Part shown: positions 1 through 10,177 of the stretch, one piece after another | How the letters are laid out: the number at the start of each line of letters is the position of its first letter | How positions within the stretch are numbered: position 1 is the stretch's first letter | Assembly: GCA_014529385.2 (NCBI GenBank) | Contig: CM043954.1 | Span: 7,815,806-7,879,805 of the forward strand | Direction of reading: 5' to 3' | From: Adiantum capillus-veneris | Taxonomy: Eukaryota; Streptophyta; Polypodiopsida; Polypodiales; Pteridaceae | Length of the DNA: 64,000 bases | Notes under the pieces: model-generated | What the model was told of the DNA's origin: nothing | The model's database searches: none | What the model saw: only the letters and a program-made list of their open reading frames with translations | Program-made: the position numbers and the translations under genes

Positions 1-265
1 TGAAACGGCTAAACATACTAGTACTAGGCTGTGGAGCTTCGGGAGGTGCATGGCCTTCTCTCTCAGTGTTTTGGGTAGGGTATGCTTCCATGATTTCTGA
101 GTCGGAGGAGGAATCACTAGCGGCTATTTTAGGGTCTTGGGTGGTGCTACCTTGTGTCCCCGCTGAGGGTCTAGAGCTTATCATGGATGGGTAATGGGTG
201 TCCTTATGAACAGAGGCACTCTCAATATGCTCGTGTTCTAGCACCCGCCCAGAGCGTAAGTGCAT
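1..265 (-). CDS. Partial Gag N-terminus of element A1
   Basis: Open minus-strand frame from an ATG at 265 (MHLRSGRVLEHEHIE) to the window edge, about 88 codons. It aligns with the N-terminus of A2 Gag (MNLCSGRVLEHEHIG, from residue 18 of that frame) and keeps the same serine-rich stretch (ASDSSSDSE). A2 starts 17 codons further upstream; in A1 the frame is open there but has no earlier ATG. The region before the structured Gag domain is low in complexity. Function is inferred only from homology with A2: a capsid or nucleocapsid precursor. Confidence 0.7.
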   Translation of the reverse strand, partial: MHLRSGRVLEHEHIESASVHKDTHYPSMISSRPSAGTQGSTTQDPKIAASDSSSDSEIMEAYPTQNTEREGHAPPEAPQPSTSMFSRF

Positions 266-930
266 GTGCTTTTGATACCCTAAGGTGTCAAAAAGCTGCT
301 CTAGGAGGCCTTGTGACTAGTTTTTAGCGTGTTTTTTGTTTGTTTTTTTGCTAGATTTTTTAGAGCGTGTCGTGGAATGGGCCGTGTGATAGCTCGAAAC
401 GAGCGTATCGGTCAGAGGGTCGTGCCGTGCTTTACAGCCCTCCGTTTGGTCACTCTATGCCCTCGGAATCCCTAAAACTGTCAATTTCCAGTAGGGAACT
501 AGGCCCAAACTAGAAAGTCTAAGGGTGCAAGTGGGAAGAGAAAGGAGGAGAGTGGAGGACTTGTCCCACATGCTCTCATTCTCTCTTGAGGGAGTAGGGT
601 ATATATATAAGAGTGAGTCTAGTATATATCATAAGACTGAGGACTGAGGCCTGGGCTTGGGCTTGGGCTTGGGCTTGGGAAAATGATCCCGATCTATCTT
701 TTATTGCAGAAAAAACGCAGGAATTGCAGAAAATTGCAGAAATTGAAAACGCCGAACTTGAAATTGCAGAAATTGAAAAAACGCAGACAATAGCAGAAAT
801 TGAAACTTGACAGCAAATGCAGAAAACGCAAAAAACAAAAATCTCCACACACTCCTTCCCTGCCTTTCCTATGATAGAAATTGCACCACAAGGAAGCGTA
901 AAGTGCTAACCAAGCTTAGTGTAGGGCATA
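266..930. other. Leader (untranslated region) of element A1
   Basis: Between the gag start and the primer site of A1. Positions 385-660 match 48050-48330 of A2 closely, including a TATATATATAAGAG stretch, which is not clearly a promoter in the element's sense. Short GGGCTT hexamer repeats lie at 650-680 and degenerate GAAATTGCAGAA repeats at 705-810. No coding function seen. Confidence 0.6.
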
Positions 931-948
931 TCCCCGACAGCGGCGCCA
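931..948 (-). promoter_or_regulatory. Primer-binding site of A1 (tRNA-Asp type)
   Basis: TCCCCGACAGCGGCGCCA on the plus strand resembles the 3' end of plant tRNA-Asp(GUC). The complement, TGGCGCCG..., is the minus-strand primer site, four bases inside the 5' LTR end. Confidence 0.8.
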
Positions 949-952
949 AAAA

Positions 953-1518
953 TGTGCGCTCCTTGCCACACTGTCGAAGCAAGGGACTTGCCAATACACC
1001 GTGTGCGAGCCACAAACGGCTCCAAGCACACAACAAGCCTAAACTAGCAAGCTCAAGGAAACAAAGGGTGTGTCACTCACCGCTCTACGCTCGCCTTCGT
1101 GGTGGATTCCTTGCCGCGATGAAGAAGAAGCTGCAGTCGTGCCGCGCTCAACCGCTTCGCCGCCGTCGTGCCTTCGTAATGCTCGATCGCACACACACTC
1201 TCCCTCTCTCTCTCTCTCACACACACACACACAAGGAGGTGAAGAAGAAGAAGATGGAGATGGAGCAAGAGCACTCTTCAATTGCACAAATGAGAGAATG
1301 AGTAAAAATTAGGTTTAGTTGGCTTTTATAGGAGCTCACCCCATTCACACTTGGGCGCCCATGCTTAACCAACTAATCCCTTGAATGTCCAAGTTAAAGT
1401 GCGCCTCTCATCGACGATCACTCTACCTTTCCCTATTGGTCCGACAAGCCCGGTACCTGACTCTAAATAATACAACGTTTATAGATCATAGGGTGTCCGT
1501 GTGCCGTGAGGGTTAACA
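953..1518 (-). repeat. 5' LTR of element A1
   Basis: 566-bp LTR reading TGTGCGCTCC to GAGGGTTAACA on the plus strand. It matches 35633-36267 and the split LTR 49018-51263. It includes a short CT/CA microsatellite (1198-1232) that is much longer in the A2 LTRs, so microsatellite length explains most of the size difference. Confidence 0.88.
1321..1330 (-). promoter_or_regulatory. TATA box of the A1 LTR
   Basis: TATAAAAGCC on the minus strand inside the LTR, in the orientation of the element. The equivalent site is kept in the A2 LTRs (near 36060 and 51060). Likely the LTR promoter; no transcript evidence. Confidence 0.5.
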
Positions 1519-2066
1519 GTTCTCTTTGCTACAGGTACATCTCTCCCCGCAGTATCCTTATTGCCTACGGGCAAGAATAGGGCTTGGGAGGGAAAATTCT
1601 CATTTCTTCACTTCTCTCATATCTACATTTCTCACATACTATCCTAGATGAATAACCCACATGATGATCATTTCTATCGCTTTCACTCTGTACGATCTAT
1701 TAGAATTAACGTATGGATTAGCCGTAAAATACACTTTCAACAACGTACAGTGTTTCTCTTTGGCCCAGAAAGGCTCAATGAAATACTTCTATCACCGGAT
1801 CCCATCATACTACCCATGATATGATATGACCATAGCCTTGATGTTTTCATCTTTGTGTTATTTTGACATTTTCTTTTGTGTTCTTTCTTTGTGCGTGTGA
1901 GTGCAAGAGAGAATGGGTGGGCTTCTTTGATTGTACTTCTTTCCAAACCCTAGTCTTCATGGCATCTATGGTTTAACTCCTTCATATAGTTTTTGTCGAG
2001 TTCTCTCACAAACTCTCACAGCCATAAGCCCGGTGCTTTCCTGGCAAGACCGCAAATTTCTCGACA
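1519..2066 (+). repeat. 5' LTR of element E (3' part only)
   Basis: Matches the end of the 3' LTR (9420-10177) and ends in CTCGACA. The upstream part of this LTR lies beyond the A1 insertion. Relative to the 3' LTR it lacks 211 bp (corresponding to 9715-9925), with TACC at both deletion edges. Confidence 0.88.
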
Positions 2067-2072
2067 TATTTT

Positions 2073-2090
2073 TGGTGAACCCGACGCGAA
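2073..2090 (+). promoter_or_regulatory. Probable primer-binding site of element E
   Basis: TGGTGAACCCGACGCGAA begins six bases after the 5' LTR and starts with the expected TGG. I could not assign the primer tRNA with confidence; it is not the tRNA-Asp or tRNA-Met type used by the other elements here. Confidence 0.5.
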
Positions 2091-2119
2091 TCTGCTAGGG
2101 TGAGAGTTTGTGGGTAACC

Positions 2120-3817
2120 ATGGGTGATCATGTTGAGCAACAGGGTATGCATTTTGACCCAACAACAATGCAAATGTTTCAAGCATTTGCAATGTTCATG
2201 CAACAACAACATGCTACTGAAAGAAGGGAGATTTCAGCAACGAAGGCCATACAAGCGGTCGTCAACTGAATGGATCAGTTCAATGGAAAAGATGTAACCA
2301 AGTACTTACACGAGTATGTGAAGGAGATGGAGTTGCATCGCGTGTCAGAAGGTGAGATGATTCAAAGCTTTGAGCTAGTTGTTGCTCCAGAAATTAGGGA
2401 GCATGTTAGGGCAATTAAAGATGGGCATGGGAGAAATTGGGAAGAACTCAAAGTAGCTTTAAAGGAGGAATATTTCATGGAGGACTCGGAGAGAGTGACC
2501 AAAAGGACATTCTTAGAATGGGTAGTCAAGCCAAAGCAAGGACTATCAATAACAGAGCTACTTAGGGAATTTGAGCGGCGCTATGCACAACTCACTAGGA
2601 CAGAAAGGGCCACACTAGATGCAGAGAAGACAGATCTTTTCTTACAAGCTGCAGGTAAAGAGTTTCAAGAAAATTTGGAGCTTCTTCTTGAAGATAAAGA
2701 TGCTGAGCAAGGACTAAAGACCGACTGGAATGAGGTTGAAGGTGCTGTCTCACTGCTTGCCAAACGACAAAGAAGAAGGGACAAGATGGTAGTAAACACT
2801 ACAAGTCCTTCCACCTCAACTTCTGACAAAATGGTAAAGCCTACTTTTATCGCTCCCAAGTTTGATGAGTCCATGCTAGATGAGCTTGTGAAGGGAATGC
2901 GTGACTTGAAGGTGAAGTTTGCAAAGCTTGAAGAAAAAGGCCAACCATCAGGGCCACTTCCTAGGCAAAGACAACAGCCCAACGAAGGGTTTGTTAATAG
3001 ATGTATTTGGTGTGATAGTACAGACCATGTAAGAAGGGATTGTGATGATTTTAGTGATGCTTTGTCAAAAGATGTTGTCTTTTTTAAGGATGGTAAAATC
3101 CACTTAAGAGAGACAGGTCTACCCTTGAGAACTAACTTTGGGAAGGGGGGAATGCAAACCTTAGTTGAAGATATGGCAACCAAGCATGCCACCTCTTCAG
3201 TTGAGGCAGCTACTTATGGAGTAAAAATTGAACATGTTTGTGATGAAGAGGTGAATGACCATCATGGACAAATTTGGCCAAATGTCATGCAATTAGCTAA
3301 AAAGGGAAAGCTTACAAAAGAGATTCTACATGAAGCAGGTGATTGCATACGTCTAGAAACAGGATGGAATGATCCAGTGGACTCATTGTCAGTGCATGCC
3401 TACATTACAAAATGCCAACAAAATGAGGCAATTGTAGAAGAGAAGCGCAGACCTGAGAATGCTGATGAAGGACCATCAAAAAGAGATTCTAGAAGTGGGG
3501 GAAGAAGCGACTCAATGCCTTCTCAAACACCCTCAACACAAGGAGCATCTCCACCTGAAGTACTCATGGAGGAGTCTACAACAGGAAAGAAGAAAGAGCC
3601 AACGAAAGGTAAGACAAAAGGTCCAACTTATAAACTACAATCTGATATTGAGGTTGCTACAGATTTAAAGAATGTCTTGGAGGAAAGGATCTTGAATAGC
3701 AAGATTGAGTTTACTCTGGGAGAAGTTCTTGGCATTGCAAAGCGTGAATTCCATGAGGAGATCATTGACATCATCAAGAGGAAGAGGCAAACCCTTGCTG
3801 AAGTTTCTCGTCCATAG
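2120..3817 (+). pseudogene. Gag of element E, with one internal stop
   Basis: Encodes the capsid/nucleocapsid precursor of E. The frame can be followed from ATG 2120 and is broken by one TGA at 2267-2269, immediately before an in-frame ATG at 2270, from which 515 codons are open. A helical Gag core occupies roughly residues 30-170 of the 2270 frame. A CCHC zinc knuckle follows at residues 245-258 (CIWCDSTDHVRRDC, spacing C-x2-C-x4-H-x4-C). The C-terminal part is charged and serine/proline-rich. The first stop reads as CGA to TGA and the terminal TAG at 3815 as CAG to TAG, because the protease follows in the same frame. Confidence 0.85.
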
Positions 3818-4495
3818 GTTGAAGGGGAAACCTCAAAGACACAAGGGATGCAACTGCAAAATAAGGAGAATGATGGAGCTGTGGTAGGATGCTACCAATC
3901 TAGTGGGAGAGTGAAGCAAGTGTATTTCTCAAATGATGATGAAGAAGTTGAAGATATTCCTAGGAGTTACTCTTCACGAAGTCATTGGGCAAGGGCTACT
4001 ACAGAAACTTTGGTCAATGTAGGTGATCTTGAAGAGCCATTTGTTGCCTTGATTGACCATGGTTCAGAAATAAACATAATGTCAAAGAGTCTCTACAACA
4101 AGTGCAAATGGCCGATGGACACAAATCATGGTTGGATGGTAAAAGTGGCAAACAATTCATCCGGTGAATTGTATGCAGCATGTCCAAGTGTGAAGGTGAC
4201 AATAGGTGATGTAAAGATTGACCAAAACTTCTTTGTTCAGGATACATCTTCATATCATCTCATCCTTGGACAACCCTACATTGTGGGAGTTTGAATGGAA
4301 ACAAAGGTAATGGACGATGGTTCAGCATATGCTAGAATACGTAGCAAAGATGGTAAACGAGCTGTCCAATTTCTCACAGTCTGTGTAAACCATGAAAGAA
4401 ATCGTGACAACCTCAGAGAACATCCTCTACCAAAGGTAAGCAAAGAGTTTCATGATCATAGAGAAATGATGGGTTTTGGCCAAGTACCATTGTAA
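3818..4495 (+). pseudogene. Aspartic protease region of element E
   Basis: In frame with gag. Retropepsin region: an active-site-like ALIDHGSEINIMS (around 4050) and the C-terminal ILGQPY (around 4265). The triplet is D-H-G instead of the common D-S/T-G. A TGA at 4292-4294, again in a CGAATGG-type context, separates it from a further 66 open codons (4295-4495). A frame change then leads into pol. It would process the Gag-Pol polyprotein. This copy cannot make an intact product. Confidence 0.75.
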
Positions 4496-4563
4496 AGCGG
4501 GATTGCAGTGATACAGAAAGAAAAAGGGTCTCGCCTGATCCAAAAATAGGTGAAACTTTTTCG

Positions 4564-7500
4564 ATGAGCTCTTTGGTAACAAGGAATGGATCAGTATGTT
4601 TTACAAAACTTGAAGATTTGAAGAGATATGAGAGGCAATATGTGCATAATGTACAAATAGGCATGAAAAAGAGTGGGTTGCTAAAGCCTACTGAAAATGT
4701 TTTGGGTTTGTGTGAACAAGTTTCTTTTGTAGATACTATGGGTGAGCTTGATGCTATAATGAGGTCTAATTTGCATCTTGAAAATGAAGTTGTGGAAGTT
4801 TGCTCTATGGAAATGTATCAAGTAATAGAAGCCTTTAAAGTTCAAAGCCAAACAGTCGGCCCAGAAGTCCATGTTGAAACTAAATACAAGAGTGTAGCAA
4901 AGAAGGTGAAACCAGTAGCTTCACCCTTACCACCCAACAACAAGGAAAAGATTGAACAGGCTTCTTTACAACCAAGTTTGCGGAATCCTAAAAAGATCGG
5001 GCATACCTTCACAAAGGAGTCCTTTCAAGAGTTACAGATTGGTTGCGAGGAGTTTCTAACACAGGAGGAGACAAAGTGCTTCAAAGAAATGCTTTCAAAG
5101 CATGGTAAGGCTTTTGCATTTGAGCCACATGAGATAGGATGTGTTGATCCTTATATTGTAGCTCCTATGGTAATTTTCACAATACCTCATGTGCCTTGGA
5201 ATCTGCGGCCTATTCCGGTTCCAAAGGCTCATTTGCCAAATTTAGTAGAGCTACTGAATGAGAAAATCAAAATGGGAATCTTGGAGCTTTCTTGTGCTCC
5301 ATACTCAAACAGGTGGTTCACAATTCCAAAGAAGAATGGTTCTCTACGCTTCATCCAAGATATGCAACCAGTGAACAAGGTGACAATTAAAAATGTAGGT
5401 ACAGGTCCAATTGTGGATGAATTTGTAGAGGCGTTTGCAGGGAGGGCAATCTACTCAATGGGGGATCTCTACTCAGGGTATGATCAATTTCAGCTTGCAA
5501 TCAAAAGCAGAGACTTGACAACCATGAGGACACCTTTGGGTTTGGTAAGGATGTGTACCTTGCCACAGGGAGTAACCAACTCGGTTGCACATATGATGAA
5601 TGGGATGAATAAGGTCTTACGTGACTTTATTCCTCAAATCACAATGCCTTTCATTGATGATTTGCCTATCAAAGGATGTGAAGAAAGTGACAAAGATGAA
5701 GCTTTGGATCTCAAGGGATGTCGCAGGTTTGTGGTAAATCACATAAATGATTGTGATAAAATTTTGTCTAGGTTGGAAGAAGTGAATCTTACATTGTCAG
5801 GGAAAAAGTCTATGTTTGGTGTCAAAGAAGTGCTCATTGTGGGGCACATGTGCGGGCCATATGGTAGGAAACCTTGTCCATCAAAGGTAGATGCCATCCA
5901 AAGAATGAAAGAAACATGCACTAGCATCACTAAGGTTAGAAGGTTTCTGGGAGCATGTGTCTTCTATGTTATTTGGATTCCACATTATGCACATGTAGCT
6001 GATCCTCTTTATCAGCTGCTTAGAAAGAATCAAAAGTTTAAATGGACAGAAGCACATGTAAAATCCATGAAAAATCTAAAGGAGTTACTCCAGTCAACAA
6101 TGACTTTGAGAAAGGTAGACTATGAGTGTCAAAGGCCAGTGATTGTGACAGTAGATACCAGTCCTACAAGGATTGGATGGGCAATAGGGCAAGATGACAA
6201 AGCAGGACACAGGTATGTGGTAAGATTTGGAGCAAAGGTACTAAGTGCTCGCCAAAGAAACTATCCACAGATAAAGAGAGAGTTATGGGGTATGGTTACA
6301 GCCTTGAAAAGTGGGAAAGAGTACCTAATTGGTGCATGTGTGGTTGTAGAAATAGATTGTCTACCACTTCTTGGGATGATTACAAGCTGCTCAACACCAG
6401 ACATTGCTATGTTGCGGTGGATTGCCTACATTAAGTCCTTAAATCCCGAGTTTAAGCACATTGCAGGTAAAGAAAATACAGTGGCAGATATGCTATCAAG
6501 GGCAAGGTATGAAGATGAGTCGCAAATGATTGATGAGGGAGATGATGTAGGCACAAAATTCTATTCTATCTCTCATGTCAAAGGTAACAATGTCTGCATG
6601 ACTAATTCACTTGAATTGTTCTTGAAAGATCTTTATGAAGGTGATTGGCTTTCTATTGGAAGGTACTTGAGTACTCTAACAAAACAGGATGATTGGTCTG
6701 AACAAGAATTCAAGAGGATACGCAGGAAAGCATATGGGTACTTTTTAAGGGATGGTTACTTGTGGAAGCATCCTAAGAAAAAGGGTGCTACACCACAACG
6801 GGTTATATGTAAAAAAGAGACTCAAGTAAAGCTCATGCAAGAATTTCATGAGAGTCTATGGGCTGGACACAGGGGTGTGTGGGCAAACTTCTCCAAGTTG
6901 AAAGAAAAATACTGGTGGAAGGGTATGTATAAAGATGTATCTCAGTTTGTAGAGTCATGTGTAACTTGTCAAATGTATTCAAATGTTCGACATCGTGATG
7001 AATTGCACCCTACATATCCACTAGCCATGCACTATAAATGGGTTGTGGATCTAGTCACGATGCCTTTAGGACTCTGGCAGATGAGATACTTGGTTCTTGC
7101 ACGAGAGGACCTAACTAACCAGGTTGAAGGAAGAGCATTAAGAGCTAAGACCACAGAAGCTGTGTGCAAATTCCTTCTTGATGAGGTGATTTGCCGTTAT
7201 GGTTGTGTGGGAAAAATCACTGCAGATCGAGGTGAACTGGATGCCGAAGAAGCAAGGGAGTTCTTTTCTAGATTAGGGATCAAGCTTTCTCTTACTACAG
7301 CTTACAACCCTGAAGGCAATGGAAAGAGTGAAAGAGGGCGTCCTCCTATCATCAAAGCTTTGGCCAAGGCTTGCGAAGGAAGAGTTGGTGAGTGGCCAAA
7401 ATTGTTACCATATGCTTTATGGGCTGATCGTACAACACATAGCTCAGTAACTGGCTACATGCCTGCGGAGCTAATGCATGGTCAAAAGCCAGTGATGCCA

Positions 7501-8025
7501 ATTGAGGATACAATTCCCACATGGAATGTACTACCTTGGCAAGAGGGGCTTAGTAGGGAAGATCTCCTTGCACTGCATATAAGGCAGCTAGAGAGAAGAC
7601 CTGGAGACATTGAAGCTGCAAAAGAACGACTAAAAAATGCAAGGTTGAAAAACAAGGACTATTTTGATAAGCGACATCGACTCAGGAGCAAAGCAATTGG
7701 CAAAGGTGATTGGGTTTTAGTGTATGATAGTAGCCTTGATAACCAGCACATAGTCATGCGTAAGTTCTCAAAAAGATGGTTTGGACCGTATGTTGTAAAG
7801 CATGTGCATGAAAATGCTACTTACAGCTTGTCTGAACTAGATGGTACAGAAGTAAAGATTCCCATTGCAGGAAAAAGGATTAAAATGTTTAAGAGAAGAG
7901 GAGACAATGATCTAGAAGATATTGATGAGGAAGAAGAGAAAAACACAGGTGAAGATCAAAGTGAACATGAAGCTCTGGAATCATCCAGTGAAGAAGAAGA
8001 CAAAGAAGATGTACAAGAGGTCTAA
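4564..8025 (+). CDS. Pol of element E: reverse transcriptase, RNase H, integrase
   Basis: 1,153 codons from the first ATG; the same frame is open back to about 4490. Reverse transcriptase lies at about residues 215-400, with the catalytic FIDDL near residue 365. RNase H lies at about 525-660 (VTVDTS, KREL, IDCLPL, then a DMLSRA end). The integrase has an N-terminal H-H-C-C module (GHRG ... CVTCQ), a core with D in VVDLV, D in TADRGELD and E in GNGKSERG, then a C-terminal GDWVLVY-type domain and an acidic tail. It copies the element RNA and inserts the cDNA. Domain order RT-RH-INT marks Ty3/gypsy. No chromodomain was recognised. Confidence 0.92.
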   Translation: MSSLVTRNGSVCFTKLEDLKRYERQYVHNVQIGMKKSGLLKPTENVLGLCEQVSFVDTMGELDAIMRSNLHLENEVVEVCSMEMYQVIEAFKVQSQTVGPEVHVETKYKSVAKKVKPVASPLPPNNKEKIEQASLQPSLRNPKKIGHTFTKESFQELQIGCEEFLTQEETKCFKEMLSKHGKAFAFEPHEIGCVDPYIVAPMVIFTIPHVPWNLRPIPVPKAHLPNLVELLNEKIKMGILELSCAPYSNRWFTIPKKNGSLRFIQDMQPVNKVTIKNVGTGPIVDEFVEAFAGRAIYSMGDLYSGYDQFQLAIKSRDLTTMRTPLGLVRMCTLPQGVTNSVAHMMNGMNKVLRDFIPQITMPFIDDLPIKGCEESDKDEALDLKGCRRFVVNHINDCDKILSRLEEVNLTLSGKKSMFGVKEVLIVGHMCGPYGRKPCPSKVDAIQRMKETCTSITKVRRFLGACVFYVIWIPHYAHVADPLYQLLRKNQKFKWTEAHVKSMKNLKELLQSTMTLRKVDYECQRPVIVTVDTSPTRIGWAIGQDDKAGHRYVVRFGAKVLSARQRNYPQIKRELWGMVTALKSGKEYLIGACVVVEIDCLPLLGMITSCSTPDIAMLRWIAYIKSLNPEFKHIAGKENTVADMLSRARYEDESQMIDEGDDVGTKFYSISHVKGNNVCMTNSLELFLKDLYEGDWLSIGRYLSTLTKQDDWSEQEFKRIRRKAYGYFLRDGYLWKHPKKKGATPQRVICKKETQVKLMQEFHESLWAGHRGVWANFSKLKEKYWWKGMYKDVSQFVESCVTCQMYSNVRHRDELHPTYPLAMHYKWVVDLVTMPLGLWQMRYLVLAREDLTNQVEGRALRAKTTEAVCKFLLDEVICRYGCVGKITADRGELDAEEAREFFSRLGIKLSLTTAYNPEGNGKSERGRPPIIKALAKACEGRVGEWPKLLPYALWADRTTHSSVTGYMPAELMHGQKPVMPIEDTIPTWNVLPWQEGLSREDLLALHIRQLERRPGDIEAAKERLKNARLKNKDYFDKRHRLRSKAIGKGDWVLVYDSSLDNQHIVMRKFSKRWFGPYVVKHVHENATYSLSELDGTEVKIPIAGKRIKMFKRRGDNDLEDIDEEEEKNTGEDQSEHEALESSSEEEDKEDVQEV

Positions 8026-8071
8026 TCTTACAAAGAGACAATGTGTCACATACCGGAGGATGTGCAGGTTT

Positions 8072-8083
8072 AGAGGGGGTGGA
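8072..8083 (+). promoter_or_regulatory. Polypurine tract of element E
   Basis: AGAGGGGGTGGA directly before the 3' LTR start TGTCATG. Primes plus-strand DNA synthesis in LTR elements. Confidence 0.8.
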
Positions 8084-8907
8084 TGTCATGCTGTGACACG
8101 TACATAGTGGGAACGCATGCTACAAGATCTATCTTGTATTTTTTTAGATACATAATTATATTTCTTATAGTGTACATATGCATATTTAAGTATAATAATA
8201 AGCCTTCTATCTCATCCTATTATTTTTCTCAAGGGTAACATATCCTTACTTTACCATCAAAAAATACTATGGGAAAAGCATCAATAGATCCGCCTCTTTA
8301 ACTTGGGGCAAAAAGCATTGATTCTTTATTTTTACTATTTCATTATCATCTCACACCCTAGCTAGATCCTATATCTAGGGTAAACTCCAATATATATATA
8401 TTCTATGTATTTTTTATACTTTTCTTATATTTCTTTTTAAATAGCTACAAGGAGAGAATCAAATCCTAGTGGGACACTAGGTGGCATGATTTCAAAGATA
8501 CACTTATTTTAATGCATTATTGCAAGCATGATTACAAAACTTTGTCAAGGAGCAATGTCATGCTTTCATATGGCATGAGGTGTCCTTTGGCATTAAATGA
8601 AAGTCTAGGCTAAGGAGACCACATGAAGACTTTTTCTGCCATAAATGGACCCTATTTTGGTGAATTTTTTACGCAAGGTTTCAATCCAAATTGGAAAACA
8701 ATTTTAAATTGAAAATCGTAGCTAATGAGCTGACGTTTTTGCCCATATTTTTACTTTTTTATTTGGAGCTACGGTTGAGGAGATATGATCAAAATACTGG
8801 ACCCCAGTCTGCCCACATCATGCTGGGACACCTCATTTCCAACTTTTCCAATTCCTGTTCACATTGGCTCCTCTCTTCTTGTGTAAACCCTTGGGGGTTC
8901 CCTTCAC

Positions 8908-8917
8908 CTATAAAAGG
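8908..8917 (+). promoter_or_regulatory. TATA box of the E LTR
   Basis: CTATAAAAGG in the U3 part of the LTR, in the sense of the element. Transcription would start about 30 bases downstream. The next stretch is a C/T-rich leader. Confidence 0.6.
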
Positions 8918-9252
8918 GGACCTCTTCTTCCTTGGAAGGAACTCAAGCATTCAAGCCATTGATGAGAGGAATTCTCGAGGGAGTGAGTAGTAATGCCTAA
9001 TTGTACTTAGCCATTAACATAAGCCCAAGCCTACACTTTCTCCTAGAGGGAGACTAGTCATTCTTGCAACAAGCTAACCTTGGAAGATCAACTCTAATCA
9101 AAGAAGGTCTTGCACTTGGTGTATCAATCAAAGTGGAATTATCCACTCTTCTTCTCTCTCCCATCAATAATGGTGCCGAAGGGTTTCAAGTAAGATGTGT
9201 TCTACATTGATGTTTTCTTGATTTCTTGTTGTTTTCATTTTCATCTCTAATC

Positions 9253-9360
<108 letters not shown>

Positions 9361-10177
9361 AATCTCATCTCCTTAACCAAACCTATCTCTCTCATTCTTA
9401 GTAATTCATCCTCTCTAGGTTCTCTTTGCTACAGGTACATCTCTCCCCACAGTATCCTTATTGCCTACGGGCAAGAATAGGGCTTGGGAGGGAAACTTCT
9501 CATCTCTTCACTTCTCTCATATCTACATTTCTCACATACTATCCTAGATGAATAACCCACATGATGATCATTTCTATCGCTTTCACTATGTACGATCTAT
9601 TAGAATTAACGTATGGATTAGCCATAAAATACACTTTCAACAACGTACAGTGTTTCTCTTTGGCCCAGAAAGGCTCAATGAAATACTTCTATCACCGGAT
9701 CCCATCATACTACCTCTCATAGACCATAACTTTTCTTTTGACGTAAGCGTAGTTATCTTGCTATGAACCAAGAGGATTTGTACACACAATTAATCCCAAT
9801 TACTAGACAAAATATATATATTATGGTAAGCACAAAACTACAATTCCAAAGAACAATTCGTAGCCTATTTTTGGCCAGCCAAGATTGAATGCCATTAACT
9901 CATCTGTTAACCCTTTCATATTACCCATGATACGATATGACCATAGCCTTGATGTTTTCATCTTTGTGTTATTTTGACATTTTCTTTTGTGTTCTTTCTT
10001 TGTGCGTGTGAGTGCAAGAGAGAATGGGTGGGCTTCTTTGATTGTACTTCTTTCCAAACCCTAGTCTTCATGGCATCTATGGTTTAACTCCTTCATATAG
10101 TTTTTGTCGAGTTCTCTCACAAACTCTCACAGCCATAAGCCCGGTGCTTTCCTGGCAAGACCGCAAATTTCTCGACA

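Larger units (their letters stand above)
1..1518 (-). mobile_element. Element A1: 5' end of a Ty3/gypsy retrotransposon, truncated by the window edge
   Basis: Only the 5' end of this minus-strand element lies in the window: 5' LTR, primer-binding site, leader and the first part of gag. The rest continues off the left edge. It belongs to the same family as A2 (35633-51263): LTR, primer site, leader and gag N-terminus all align by eye. It is inserted in the 5' LTR of element E. The E sequence resumes at 1519 with GTTCT, which should be one copy of the 5-bp target duplication; the partner is outside the window. Confidence 0.85.

Noticed and set aside
595-620. TATATATATAAGAG as a plus-strand promoter
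   Set aside because: It lies in the leader of a minus-strand element, downstream of the LTR promoter. Its conservation in A2 (48268-48283) is explained by shared ancestry.
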